This document shows positions 1 through 6,829 of a stretch of DNA of 11,982 bases, piece by piece. The notes below the pieces were generated by a model, which was given only the letters and a program-made list of their open reading frames with translations, made no database searches and was not told the DNA's origin. The number at the start of each line of letters is the position of its first letter. Within the stretch, counting starts at the first letter, position 1. The translations under genes were made by a program, and so were the position numbers. This stretch comes from Candidatus Fermentibacterota bacterium (lineage in GTDB: Bacteria > JAFGKV01), in assembly GCA_016928395.1 (NCBI GenBank), contig JAFGKV010000162.1, positions 1-11,982 on the forward strand, in the 5' to 3' direction.

Positions 1-93
1 CCGATCTATTTATCCTCCGGACGGGATGACCGGATTGCCGGGTGCTCAGCGTTGGTCCATCCATCCTTCTGTCAAAGCGGTGCCTAGGCCGCC
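1..93. other. Left-edge sequence, possible 3' end of an upstream gene
   Basis: No gene can be assigned here. One plus-strand frame is open from the edge to a TGA at 95-97, which overlaps the GTG start at 94 in a GTGA arrangement typical of translationally coupled genes. A second plus-strand frame is open to a TAG at 85-87. Either could be the tail of an upstream gene, and about 30 codons are too few to decide. No convincing promoter or Shine-Dalgarno sequence is visible before 94, which mildly favours coupling to an upstream cistron. Confidence 0.25.
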
Positions 94-2799
94 GTGATTC
101 CGTTCGAGACCTTTCTGGCCCGGGCCGACCAGGAGGCTGGTCGATACGGCGATGATCCCTGGGTGTTTCTCCGAGAGCTGGTGCAGAACAGCCGCGATGC
201 CCACGCCCGGCATATCGAGTTCACGGTGACGAGCACCGATGCCGGTGTAACTCTTGTGTGCGAGGATGACGGGGTGGGCATGAACGGGGATATTGCCGAA
301 CGCTACCTGCTGCGCCTCTATGCCTCCACCAAAGGCGAGAACGGCAGTGTCGGATTCTTCGGCGTCGGGTTTTGGTCGATCCTCCGGTTCAACCCCCGCA
401 CAGTCACCATCATGTCGCGCAGTACGGAAGGTGAGATTTCCTTCGAACTCGACGTGTCGAGCGGAACCATGATGCCTTTAGAATCAGCACTGAAGGGGCT
501 CGGCACTCGGGTGGTCATCACCAGAGAGCCGGGTGCCGGGCCAGGTGCCGCTGATGAGTTTGAGGCTCTCGTGCGGGAGAGACTCCTGTGGTATGCGGCC
601 CACGTTCGACCTTTCCCCGGAGAAGACCCCATCGAGCTGACGGTGAATGGCGAGCGCCTGGATCGGGAGTTTCCTCTTCCGCCCCATGGCGGCCGGCGCA
701 TCCGGGGGAAAGGGTTCTCCGCGGTGGTTGGGTTCGGTTCCCAGCCCTCTGTGAAGATCTACACCTCAGGAATCCTCGTGCGTGATCTGGTGAGTCTCGA
801 CGAGGTGATACCGTCCCACGGGGCCCGGGCGCCGCGGGGCGGGTGGGGGCTCTACCCGGTGGTCAAGATCAATGCCGACGGGCTCCGGTTGCTCATGGAC
901 CGTCAGGCGGTGTACGAGGACGAAGTCCTCAAGAGGGCTGTTCGGCGTTGCGAGACAGAGCTTCTGAGCATCCATCGGCGCGTGCTCCATGGGATGTTGC
1001 CCATGGATCTTCGCAACCTGTGGTGGAGGATGCGCGACCGCGTTCGACTCCTGCATGTTGTTACCGCAGGGTTCTTCTTGGTAACCCTGGTCGCAGCCGG
1101 GACCGGACTCGGATCGCTCGCGTTCCGGGGTATACCCGCCATGGGCAGGCCCAGCCCCGCGTCGGGCCGAGCTGCCCCGTCCGCAGCCGGCCCGAAGACC
1201 ATCGACTGCATAGAGATGGGTCTACGGAACGGGGCTGCGCCGGGCTCTGAGGATCAAATCTTTCCGCTGGCCTTCCTCTTCGACGGCCCTCCCACGGTGA
1301 TGTTCATCGCGAGGTTTCTCACGGGCTACGACCAGGTGCTCGGCTTCCAGGTCGAGCCACTTCTCGTTCAGGAGCCCTATCCGAGTTTTCCCGAGGGTGA
1401 TGGGGAAACGATGGCCGCGCGCATGTATGTAGCGGGAGGGCGCAACCTTGTGCTGCCTGTGCCTCCGGGGCATGGGGTGGTGGCCCGTTCAGTTCTCCAC
1501 GAGGGCTTATCTCTTGAGGTGTGGCGAGACCGGCTTGGCCAGCCGGTGGTCGTGCCGCCTGGGCCTGGATGGGTTTCCTACTCGATGGTCCGGCGGCACA
1601 ATCCAGTCTCCTGCTCGAACCCCTCCCCGACAGTGCTGCCGTGGTCTCCCCGATTCCGCCGTGCGCTGGCTTCGGTAAGCGGCAGCGATATCGCTGCCAC
1701 GGTCGAGAGTTTGGCCGCACCGGTGCGGGAGTCCTTTGTCTATGCTCGGGCCGATGCGACCGATGGCGACCGGAGCCCTTGGCTGGAGCGTGCTCTCTCT
1801 CGCGGCACGGGTGACTGCGATGTCATCAACGGCGTCATGGCCCTGTTGCTCCGCTCAGCCGGTATTGAGGCGCATCTGGCGGTGGGCATCATAGGGGAAC
1901 ACGGGCGGGCCGTGTCGCCGCTGCACGCCGTGACGGCATACTGCGATAGTGGGTGGCGATTCCTCGACCTGAGCACCGCGGTACCCAGCGAACCCCTCTC
2001 CTCCCCGGACGCACCCGCTGCGGATCACCCCCACGTTTCTCCCACGTCACCCGGTGACGGCACTGGGGGCCGCGCACTGCGGGGAATACTCATCGCAACC
2101 ATCACGAGTGCCATGGCCGTCCTCGGTATCAGCGTTCTAGAACTGCGAACCAGGCGGGCAAAGCCCGATCCGAGCCATGTCCGGTACCTGTTCGGCCATC
2201 TCTATGACGGGCGCGATCGTGGCACCGATCTGGCATTCCGGCCGGTCGTTCCCCTGATCGGGGGGCGGAGAGTCAGCCTCTATGAGCTGGAGCGCATGGC
2301 CTCTCGCGGCCCAGTGCTGGGAGCAAAGCCCGGGGCGCCTCTTCTCTCACTCATTCGCGCGAGCGCCGTGATTGACGGATCGGCGGATGTTGTCGGCCAG
2401 GTTGAGCCTTTCCTCCCACCGATCACATGGCTGGATGATCTGGACATCACGCGTCACGAACTACCCCCCTTTCTCTCCCGCATCGAGCACGCCATTGCCG
2501 CGCTGGACCCGGCTTTCAGGATTTATCTTGCCTCCGGTGCAGCGATTCGCATCGTGGAAGTCCCGCTGCGGGATCACCGTGGGGATCGTCACGTATTCCT
2601 GGGCCGGGAGCATCCCCTATATGCCACCATGGAGGCCTCGGCAGAGAGGGGTGTGGTGGGGCTCATGGAAGCAGCGGCCCGGCTTATGAGGGCAGTACCG
2701 ACCTACGTCCACTGCGCCGATCGGTTCCTGGAGGTCGTGGCCAAGGCCACACATCCAGGTCTCAGTCCAGGGGCTACGGGCAAGGAAACGCATGGCTGA
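94..2799 (+). CDS. Membrane-anchored HSP90/GHKL-type ATPase with transglutaminase-like domain
   Basis: 901 residues, GTG start; the same frame is closed by a TAG at 85-87, so this is the first possible start, and it keeps the whole ATPase fold. Residues 1-300 resemble the N-terminal and middle domains of HtpG/HSP90: E28 and N32 in the ExxxN motif, D35, the DxGxG motif at D58-G62, the glycine-rich lid GFFGVG at 87-92, and GT at 137-138. A hydrophobic helix lies at about 319-345 and a second at about 661-684. The segment between them contains a transglutaminase-like core: GDCD with Cys575, then LHAV with His611 and an Asp at 625, in the usual Cys-His-Asp order and spacing. The tail from 685 onward (about 215 residues) is not recognised. 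With the ATPase in the cytoplasm, the transglutaminase-like domain would face the periplasm or exterior and the tail would return to the cytoplasm. Known: transglutaminase-like folds are peptidases or crosslinkers. Inferred: ATP-driven changes are relayed across the membrane. The substrate is unknown. The next gene overlaps it by 8 nt. Confidence 0.85.
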   Translation: MIPFETFLARADQEAGRYGDDPWVFLRELVQNSRDAHARHIEFTVTSTDAGVTLVCEDDGVGMNGDIAERYLLRLYASTKGENGSVGFFGVGFWSILRFNPRTVTIMSRSTEGEISFELDVSSGTMMPLESALKGLGTRVVITREPGAGPGAADEFEALVRERLLWYAAHVRPFPGEDPIELTVNGERLDREFPLPPHGGRRIRGKGFSAVVGFGSQPSVKIYTSGILVRDLVSLDEVIPSHGARAPRGGWGLYPVVKINADGLRLLMDRQAVYEDEVLKRAVRRCETELLSIHRRVLHGMLPMDLRNLWWRMRDRVRLLHVVTAGFFLVTLVAAGTGLGSLAFRGIPAMGRPSPASGRAAPSAAGPKTIDCIEMGLRNGAAPGSEDQIFPLAFLFDGPPTVMFIARFLTGYDQVLGFQVEPLLVQEPYPSFPEGDGETMAARMYVAGGRNLVLPVPPGHGVVARSVLHEGLSLEVWRDRLGQPVVVPPGPGWVSYSMVRRHNPVSCSNPSPTVLPWSPRFRRALASVSGSDIAATVESLAAPVRESFVYARADATDGDRSPWLERALSRGTGDCDVINGVMALLLRSAGIEAHLAVGIIGEHGRAVSPLHAVTAYCDSGWRFLDLSTAVPSEPLSSPDAPAADHPHVSPTSPGDGTGGRALRGILIATITSAMAVLGISVLELRTRRAKPDPSHVRYLFGHLYDGRDRGTDLAFRPVVPLIGGRRVSLYELERMASRGPVLGAKPGAPLLSLIRASAVIDGSADVVGQVEPFLPPITWLDDLDITRHELPPFLSRIEHAIAALDPAFRIYLASGAAIRIVEVPLRDHRGDRHVFLGREHPLYATMEASAERGVVGLMEAAARLMRAVPTYVHCADRFLEVVAKATHPGLSPGATGKETHG

Positions 2800-3955
2800 C
2801 CGGTTCGTCCTGAGCATCGACTTGGAGGCTGAGCTGCAGAAGATCGCGCAGCGCCAGCATCTGAACAATGTCCACTATCTCGTTCAACTCACGCGGCACG
2901 CCCTGAGGCATGACCCGGGCGTCATTCACATCGAAAGCACCCGACGACATCTCACAATCACTCAGGATGGCACTCCTTTCTACGATTCGGAACTGGCCTT
3001 GCTCCACGTGATCACGGGCGGCGACGATTTTCTGCGGAGGCAGGAGGCGTTGGGCATTCTTGAGCAGGAGCACGGCATTGCCATACTGTCCGCGATCCTC
3101 TCGTTTCCCAAGGTCGTGGTGGCGTCGGGCGGATGGATCATGGTCGCCTCTGGAGGTCGCTTCCGGGTGGAGGCGACCTCGAACAAGGCGCCCGGCTATC
3201 GCATCGTGATCCACCGCTGCGCACCCAGACGACGCGTAGAACGAAAGGAACTCGATTTTTTCTGCGCCGGATGCGCCGTGCCGATTCACTACAATGGCGG
3301 CCAGATAAACCGTCCCATGGCTCTGCGAGGGCAGGTACTCGCCGCGGCGCTTTGCCGTGAGGATGGCAACGGGGAACTCGGCATCCCATTCAAGGCTGAA
3401 CTGAGCGCCATGTCATACTTCAAGAGGGGAGTTCGGTTCGGGTTCAGGCGGTTTCTCGATCCGCACGGTATCACACTGGAAGGCTACTGGGATTCATCCC
3501 ACCGTGCATTCGAGCCACGCTACGAGCAGAGCATAGGAGCCGGCGAGGAGTTCCTCCATGAGGCCAAAGAAGGGCTCTGCCGCGAGGCTGCAAGCCAGTT
3601 TGCGGCTCTTGACGTCAAGGCGAAAGAACGCGTCCGAAGGGCGGGCCTTCGGCTGCTGTCTCATCGGCCGGAGTGGCGGGACGCCCCGCTGTTCGATTCT
3701 GTGTGGCGGGCGTTTTCCTTTTCTATGGCTCATCTCGAGAACCTGGAAAGACAGTTTGGCGTCATACCCTGTTCGTTGCGGTCCAGCAGACGGCTCCCTT
3801 CCTGGGTGCCCAGGCTTTCATCGGAGCAGATCCACGTGCTCCGAGACATGGGACACCCTGTGGCGCTGCTCTCAGTCACACCACCCCGACTGCGATGGCG
3901 CGGTCTTGCGGCGAGGCTTCGCCGGCTGGTTACGGCTACAGACGAGAGGTCATGA
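2792..3955 (+). CDS. Degenerate HSP90/GHKL-like protein (probable pseudo-ATPase)
   Basis: 387 residues. The ATG at 2792 has an AAGGA Shine-Dalgarno at 2782-2786 and lies inside the end of the preceding gene, indicating coupled translation. The N-terminal part can be laid on the ATPase domain of that gene almost without gaps: YLVQLTRHA (29-37) against ELVQNSRDA, and TQDG (57-60) against EDDG. The residues that hydrolyse or bind ATP in the partner are all changed (E to Y29, N to L33, D to H36, D to Q58, and the second glycine of DxGxG to P62), and the glycine-rich lid is not preserved. Residues near 195-290 resemble the HSP90 middle-domain region. No membrane segment or signal peptide is seen. 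A CAGC pair lies at 158-161. Inference: a non-catalytic partner, perhaps forming a heterodimer with the active ATPase, as GHKL proteins often act as dimers. The homology is read by eye and is moderately secure. The product may be soluble or held at the membrane by its partner. Confidence 0.75.
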   Translation: MADRFVLSIDLEAELQKIAQRQHLNNVHYLVQLTRHALRHDPGVIHIESTRRHLTITQDGTPFYDSELALLHVITGGDDFLRRQEALGILEQEHGIAILSAILSFPKVVVASGGWIMVASGGRFRVEATSNKAPGYRIVIHRCAPRRRVERKELDFFCAGCAVPIHYNGGQINRPMALRGQVLAAALCREDGNGELGIPFKAELSAMSYFKRGVRFGFRRFLDPHGITLEGYWDSSHRAFEPRYEQSIGAGEEFLHEAKEGLCREAASQFAALDVKAKERVRRAGLRLLSHRPEWRDAPLFDSVWRAFSFSMAHLENLERQFGVIPCSLRSSRRLPSWVPRLSSEQIHVLRDMGHPVALLSVTPPRLRWRGLAARLRRLVTATDERS

Positions 3956-6130
3956 GGAAGCAGATGACGCCGAAGGGGTCCTCGGCGCCCTGGGGCTTTT
4001 TCGCTGCCGTTTGAGGAGCCGGGCAAAGGAGAGGGGGACATTGAAGAACAGATCGAACATGCAGTGCTCCAACAGCCCGCCGTGCTCGCCGAACACGGGG
4101 ACCACACGGACGACACGCCTGGTCCACCTCCCGGCCAGGAATCTGGCCAGCGCGGGGTTGTGCGTCACCATCTGGAATGGAAACGCCAGGTACCCCAAGA
4201 CATGGATGAACGAGATTGGGGCCGCGATGTAGTAGTTCTTGATGTCGCGTTCCTTGATCATCAGGTACAGCACGAATACGCCTCGGGTGATGGAACCGGG
4301 TGAAATGGGCAGGAGCTGGATGGTGGCGGCAGCGGCTGTGCCCAGCCCGAGGCTCTCCGCCCAGCTCAAACCCCGGTACAGCACACAGTACAGCGTCACC
4401 GCCACGCCCACGACAATCATTACCACCTGGGTGATGGGTACCGTGCACACATGGACTGCGAGGCATCGCAGGTATTTTTGGATGTAGGGGTCCTTGATCT
4501 GGGCGATGACCCGCTCCGCCTCGGTGTCGGTCAGCATGCCTTCCTCACGGCCGGCCGTGACTTCATCGAGAAGCTGTTGCTCGCGGTAGGCGGGATCCCT
4601 CAGGAAGCGTAGGGCACGGCCGAACTTGGCTTTCAGGGCCGTCCAGGCCCAGGAAGGTTCGGTGAACGATCGATGCCACAGGGGGGGCTGCCATGCCAGC
4701 AGCATTCGTTCCAGGGCGAAGTGAAGGGGACGCTCCAGCAGCCGCTGTGCCCGGGATACGGACACCCTGCCACCTCTGACCCATCCGATGAGAGACGCCG
4801 CACGATCTCCCCGGAATGCCCTACCCAGATAGGCCGTGCTGGTGAGGCATCGCTTCAGGTGAATCCGGGTCGGCTCGTGGCCCCAGAACCGGATGATACG
4901 GGATCCCAGCAGGGGAATCCACGAGGCGGCATACATGGCGGCATAGAGACCCGCTCGCCGACGCAAGGCGGCGGCATGGGTCTCATCGATGCGGCGCAGA
5001 TGCAGCCATGCAAGGATGGTAGCCTCCCGGATGGATGCGCGGAGGGCTTTGTCGGTGAGGAGGTGGTGCCTATGATGGGTCACATCCGGCAGCGATGCCC
5101 TGTACCGTGGTTCAATGGCGGCCAATTCCTCTACGGCATCCTTCATCCCGGACAGGGCAGTAGGGTCTCTGGCGCTGAAGGCCCGCAGCCGGGTGAGATC
5201 GCCCCGGTCGAACTGCACCAGCCTTCCCCGAGCCAACCCCCGCCCGATGAGCTTGAAGTCGGCTGGGCTCATGGGAAGAAGAGGCATGAGCACCAAGCCC
5301 GATGCGAAATCGATGGCGGTGAGGCCTCCGGGGCCGTCGTCCGCATCGATGCGTTTGAGCGCGTTCGGTTGGCTCTTGCAGGTCCACCATTCGTATTGCC
5401 GGGCCAGTTCACCCGCGCCCATTTCATGGAGTAAGCCCACCAGCCGGCGCATGAACAGGCGCTTGCCCACATACTCCGGGCATTGATGATCCGCAGGCAC
5501 ATCGCCCTTGAACTTCCAGCGTCGAAAGAGGCGATCGTCCACCTCGAACTTCCACATCCTGCCGTCCACCCATTCATTCAGAACACCAAATGCACCGATG
5601 CGGCGGTCGAACAGCGTGGCGTGCGTGTCGCACACGGCGCGCTCATCGCCGAAGTGTGTTTGTGCCGCGCGACGGATTAGCTTGTGCCATACTGCCATGG
5701 TTCGTACTGCCGCTTCATTCACCTGCGGGGCGAAATGCGCCTGATAGCCAAGGGCATAGAGTAGATTGCGGAAGCGCGCCGCGCTGGGTCTCGGGGGCAG
5801 GAGGAGCTTCAGGGCATAATGGCTACCCACTGCCAGGTCGGGAACCTCGCCGATGGAGGCCTCGTGCAGGCATTCAAGACGGGTCAGACACACACGGTAC
5901 ACTTGTCCCGCGAAGCCTCCGCCCACAAAACGGTCCACACTGAGCGTGGCCTGGGCATTGTAGCGGGGATGAATCCCTCGCAGATCGTAGGTGAGGAGGT
6001 CGCCCGGATCATACCGGCAGGGCTGGTAGGGCACAGCCAGGCCGCAGTGACCGTATGCCTGCAGGAGTTCGTCCCGCAGCTCGAGAAAGGAGAGTGTGGA
6101 TACGGGTTCTCCGTCGGCGGGATCGGGCAT
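3950..6130 (-). CDS. Divergent protein-kinase-like protein with C-terminal membrane segments
   Basis: 726 residues from the ATG at 6130. This start is chosen over an in-frame ATG at 6403 because it has an AGGAG Shine-Dalgarno (6138-6142) at 7-nt spacing, and the extra upstream residues look non-protein-like. The N-terminal half resembles a kinase N-lobe: a glycine loop GGGFAGQVY (70-78), an AxK-type lysine in YALK (K108), and a hinge-like VLNEWVDGR (about 183-191). The C-lobe is divergent: the expected HRDxKxxN loop is represented by a conserved-looking stretch ending in SQPN (253-256) with no aspartate at the catalytic position, while an IDF (D274) may stand for DFG. Residues 556-584, about 596-625 and 632-655 are hydrophobic and predicted to cross the membrane. 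The basic tail (about 705-720) is rich in Arg, Lys, Pro and Ser. It may be a pseudokinase or an atypical kinase with an alternative catalytic site. Its 3' end overlaps the convergent gene by 6 bp. Confidence 0.7.
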   Translation of the reverse strand: MPDPADGEPVSTLSFLELRDELLQAYGHCGLAVPYQPCRYDPGDLLTYDLRGIHPRYNAQATLSVDRFVGGGFAGQVYRVCLTRLECLHEASIGEVPDLAVGSHYALKLLLPPRPSAARFRNLLYALGYQAHFAPQVNEAAVRTMAVWHKLIRRAAQTHFGDERAVCDTHATLFDRRIGAFGVLNEWVDGRMWKFEVDDRLFRRWKFKGDVPADHQCPEYVGKRLFMRRLVGLLHEMGAGELARQYEWWTCKSQPNALKRIDADDGPGGLTAIDFASGLVLMPLLPMSPADFKLIGRGLARGRLVQFDRGDLTRLRAFSARDPTALSGMKDAVEELAAIEPRYRASLPDVTHHRHHLLTDKALRASIREATILAWLHLRRIDETHAAALRRRAGLYAAMYAASWIPLLGSRIIRFWGHEPTRIHLKRCLTSTAYLGRAFRGDRAASLIGWVRGGRVSVSRAQRLLERPLHFALERMLLAWQPPLWHRSFTEPSWAWTALKAKFGRALRFLRDPAYREQQLLDEVTAGREEGMLTDTEAERVIAQIKDPYIQKYLRCLAVHVCTVPITQVVMIVVGVAVTLYCVLYRGLSWAESLGLGTAAAATIQLLPISPGSITRGVFVLYLMIKERDIKNYYIAAPISFIHVLGYLAFPFQMVTHNPALARFLAGRWTRRVVRVVPVFGEHGGLLEHCMFDLFFNVPLSFARLLKRQRKSPRAPRTPSASSASS

Positions 6131-6137
6131 CCGGATT

Positions 6138-6142
6138 CTCCT
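6138..6142 (-). promoter_or_regulatory. Shine-Dalgarno deciding the start of the kinase-like gene
   Basis: On the minus strand this reads AGGAG, 7 nt before the ATG at 6130. It is the reason for preferring this start over the in-frame ATG 273 nt upstream. Confidence 0.8.
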
Positions 6143-6254
6143 GGCGGTCCTGGGTCTGCGGGCGCTCCTGCCGGCGAAGGCGCGGGGGGAGAGGCCGTTC
6201 TCTCGGGGGTGTAGATGAGATGCGAGGAACCATGCGCGCGGGGTCTGCCCGGTC

Positions 6255-6276
6255 AAGCGAAACTGCGCGTTCGCTT
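6255..6276. repeat. Perfect 7-bp inverted repeat with 8-nt loop
   Basis: AAGCGAA at 6255-6261 is matched by TTCGCTT at 6270-6276 with ACTGCGCG between. No T-run follows on either strand, so this is not a standard intrinsic terminator. It abuts the direct repeat starting at 6277 and may be part of a regulatory region between the two divergent genes. Confidence 0.5.
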
Positions 6277-6305
6277 CGTTCGACGTGCACGGTGCACCGT
6301 TCGAC
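6277..6305. promoter_or_regulatory. Candidate operator: 12-bp palindrome flanked by direct repeats
   Basis: ACGGTGCACCGT at 6289-6300 is a perfect 12-bp palindrome. The 8-mer CGTTCGAC occurs at 6277-6284 and again at 6298-6305, 21 bp apart (two helical turns). This is the layout expected for binding of a dimeric regulator, but no regulator gene is in the window and a role is only inferred. Confidence 0.35.
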
Positions 6306-6465
6306 TTGCCTTGCTCACACCTCTCAAAGGGGCCACCGAGCGCGAGGGTCTTCAGGCCCTTTGGAGTGAGAGAATGGAATCCTAAAGCATCAGGACAGCA
6401 CACTAAGGGGGATGGGAATGACAGGACGAGTGGACGAAGGGAGGGAGGACAACGATCGGGGAGGC

Positions 6466-6483
6466 CTTCGAACTCGTTCGAGG
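6466..6483. repeat. Short hairpin
   Basis: CTTCGAA (6466-6472) can pair with TTCGAGG (6477-6483) across a CTCG loop, with one G-T wobble. No U-tract follows. Function unknown. Confidence 0.3.
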
Positions 6484-6810
6484 AGTCATGATCTGGCGAC
6501 TCGCCTGCGAAACCGATTGACCCGAGATCTCAGGATTCCCTCCTCTCATACACGTTCTCAGTCATGGGCTGCCGGCTCTTGCCGCATCCATCACTCAAAT
6601 CATCCAATACGCCATGCTGGATGCGTCTGATTGCCTGATCATGACCGCACGCTCGTACCTGTTCCCAGGAGATGCGGCCTTGACCGGCGCGGCGAAGGCA
6701 CGAAACTGTAAGCCTTGCTGCAGTGTTGAAGGAGAGAACACAGCCTTCGGCCGATCGCGGTTGTGTGCCGATGGGGATACTCCCGTCGGGCCGCACGGCA
6801 GGCTTCGAGC

Positions 6811-6822
6811 GGGAGAGGGAGC
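6811..6822 (+). promoter_or_regulatory. Purine-rich Shine-Dalgarno deciding the start of the pseudo-cyclase gene
   Basis: GGGAGAGGGAGC ends 7 nt before the ATG at 6830. The in-frame ATG at 6614 has no comparable site, and the additional residues it would add do not resemble the cyclase fold. Confidence 0.75.
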
Positions 6823-6829
6823 GCAACCA

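Larger units (their letters stand above)
6131..6829. other. Divergent intergenic region, about 700 bp, without a convincing gene
   Basis: This stretch separates the starts of the minus-strand kinase-like gene and the plus-strand pseudo-cyclase gene and should hold both promoters. No sigma70-type -35/-10 pair of good quality was found on either strand. TTGACC at 6517-6522 and at 6680-6685 lack a matching -10 box at 16-18 bp. The region does carry a cluster of inverted and direct repeats at 6255-6305 and a hairpin at 6466-6483. Short open frames exist but are arginine-rich with poor start contexts. Confidence 0.6.

Noticed and set aside
6131-6403. N-terminal extension of the kinase-like gene to an ATG at 6403
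   Set aside because: The added residues look random and basic, while the ATG at 6130 has an ideal AGGAG at 7-nt spacing.
6517-6545. TTGACC as a possible -35 box (also at 6680)
   Set aside because: No acceptable -10 hexamer at 16-18 bp from either copy.
6412-6630. Small plus-strand open frame of about 70 codons in the divergent spacer
   Set aside because: Arginine-rich, no recognisable domain, and the better-spaced ATG (6418) still has no family support; most likely a chance frame in GC-rich DNA.
6614-6829. Upstream in-frame ATG for the pseudo-cyclase gene
   Set aside because: No ribosome-binding site, and the added residues do not resemble a protein domain; the ATG at 6830 has a strong purine-rich site and precedes the fold directly.
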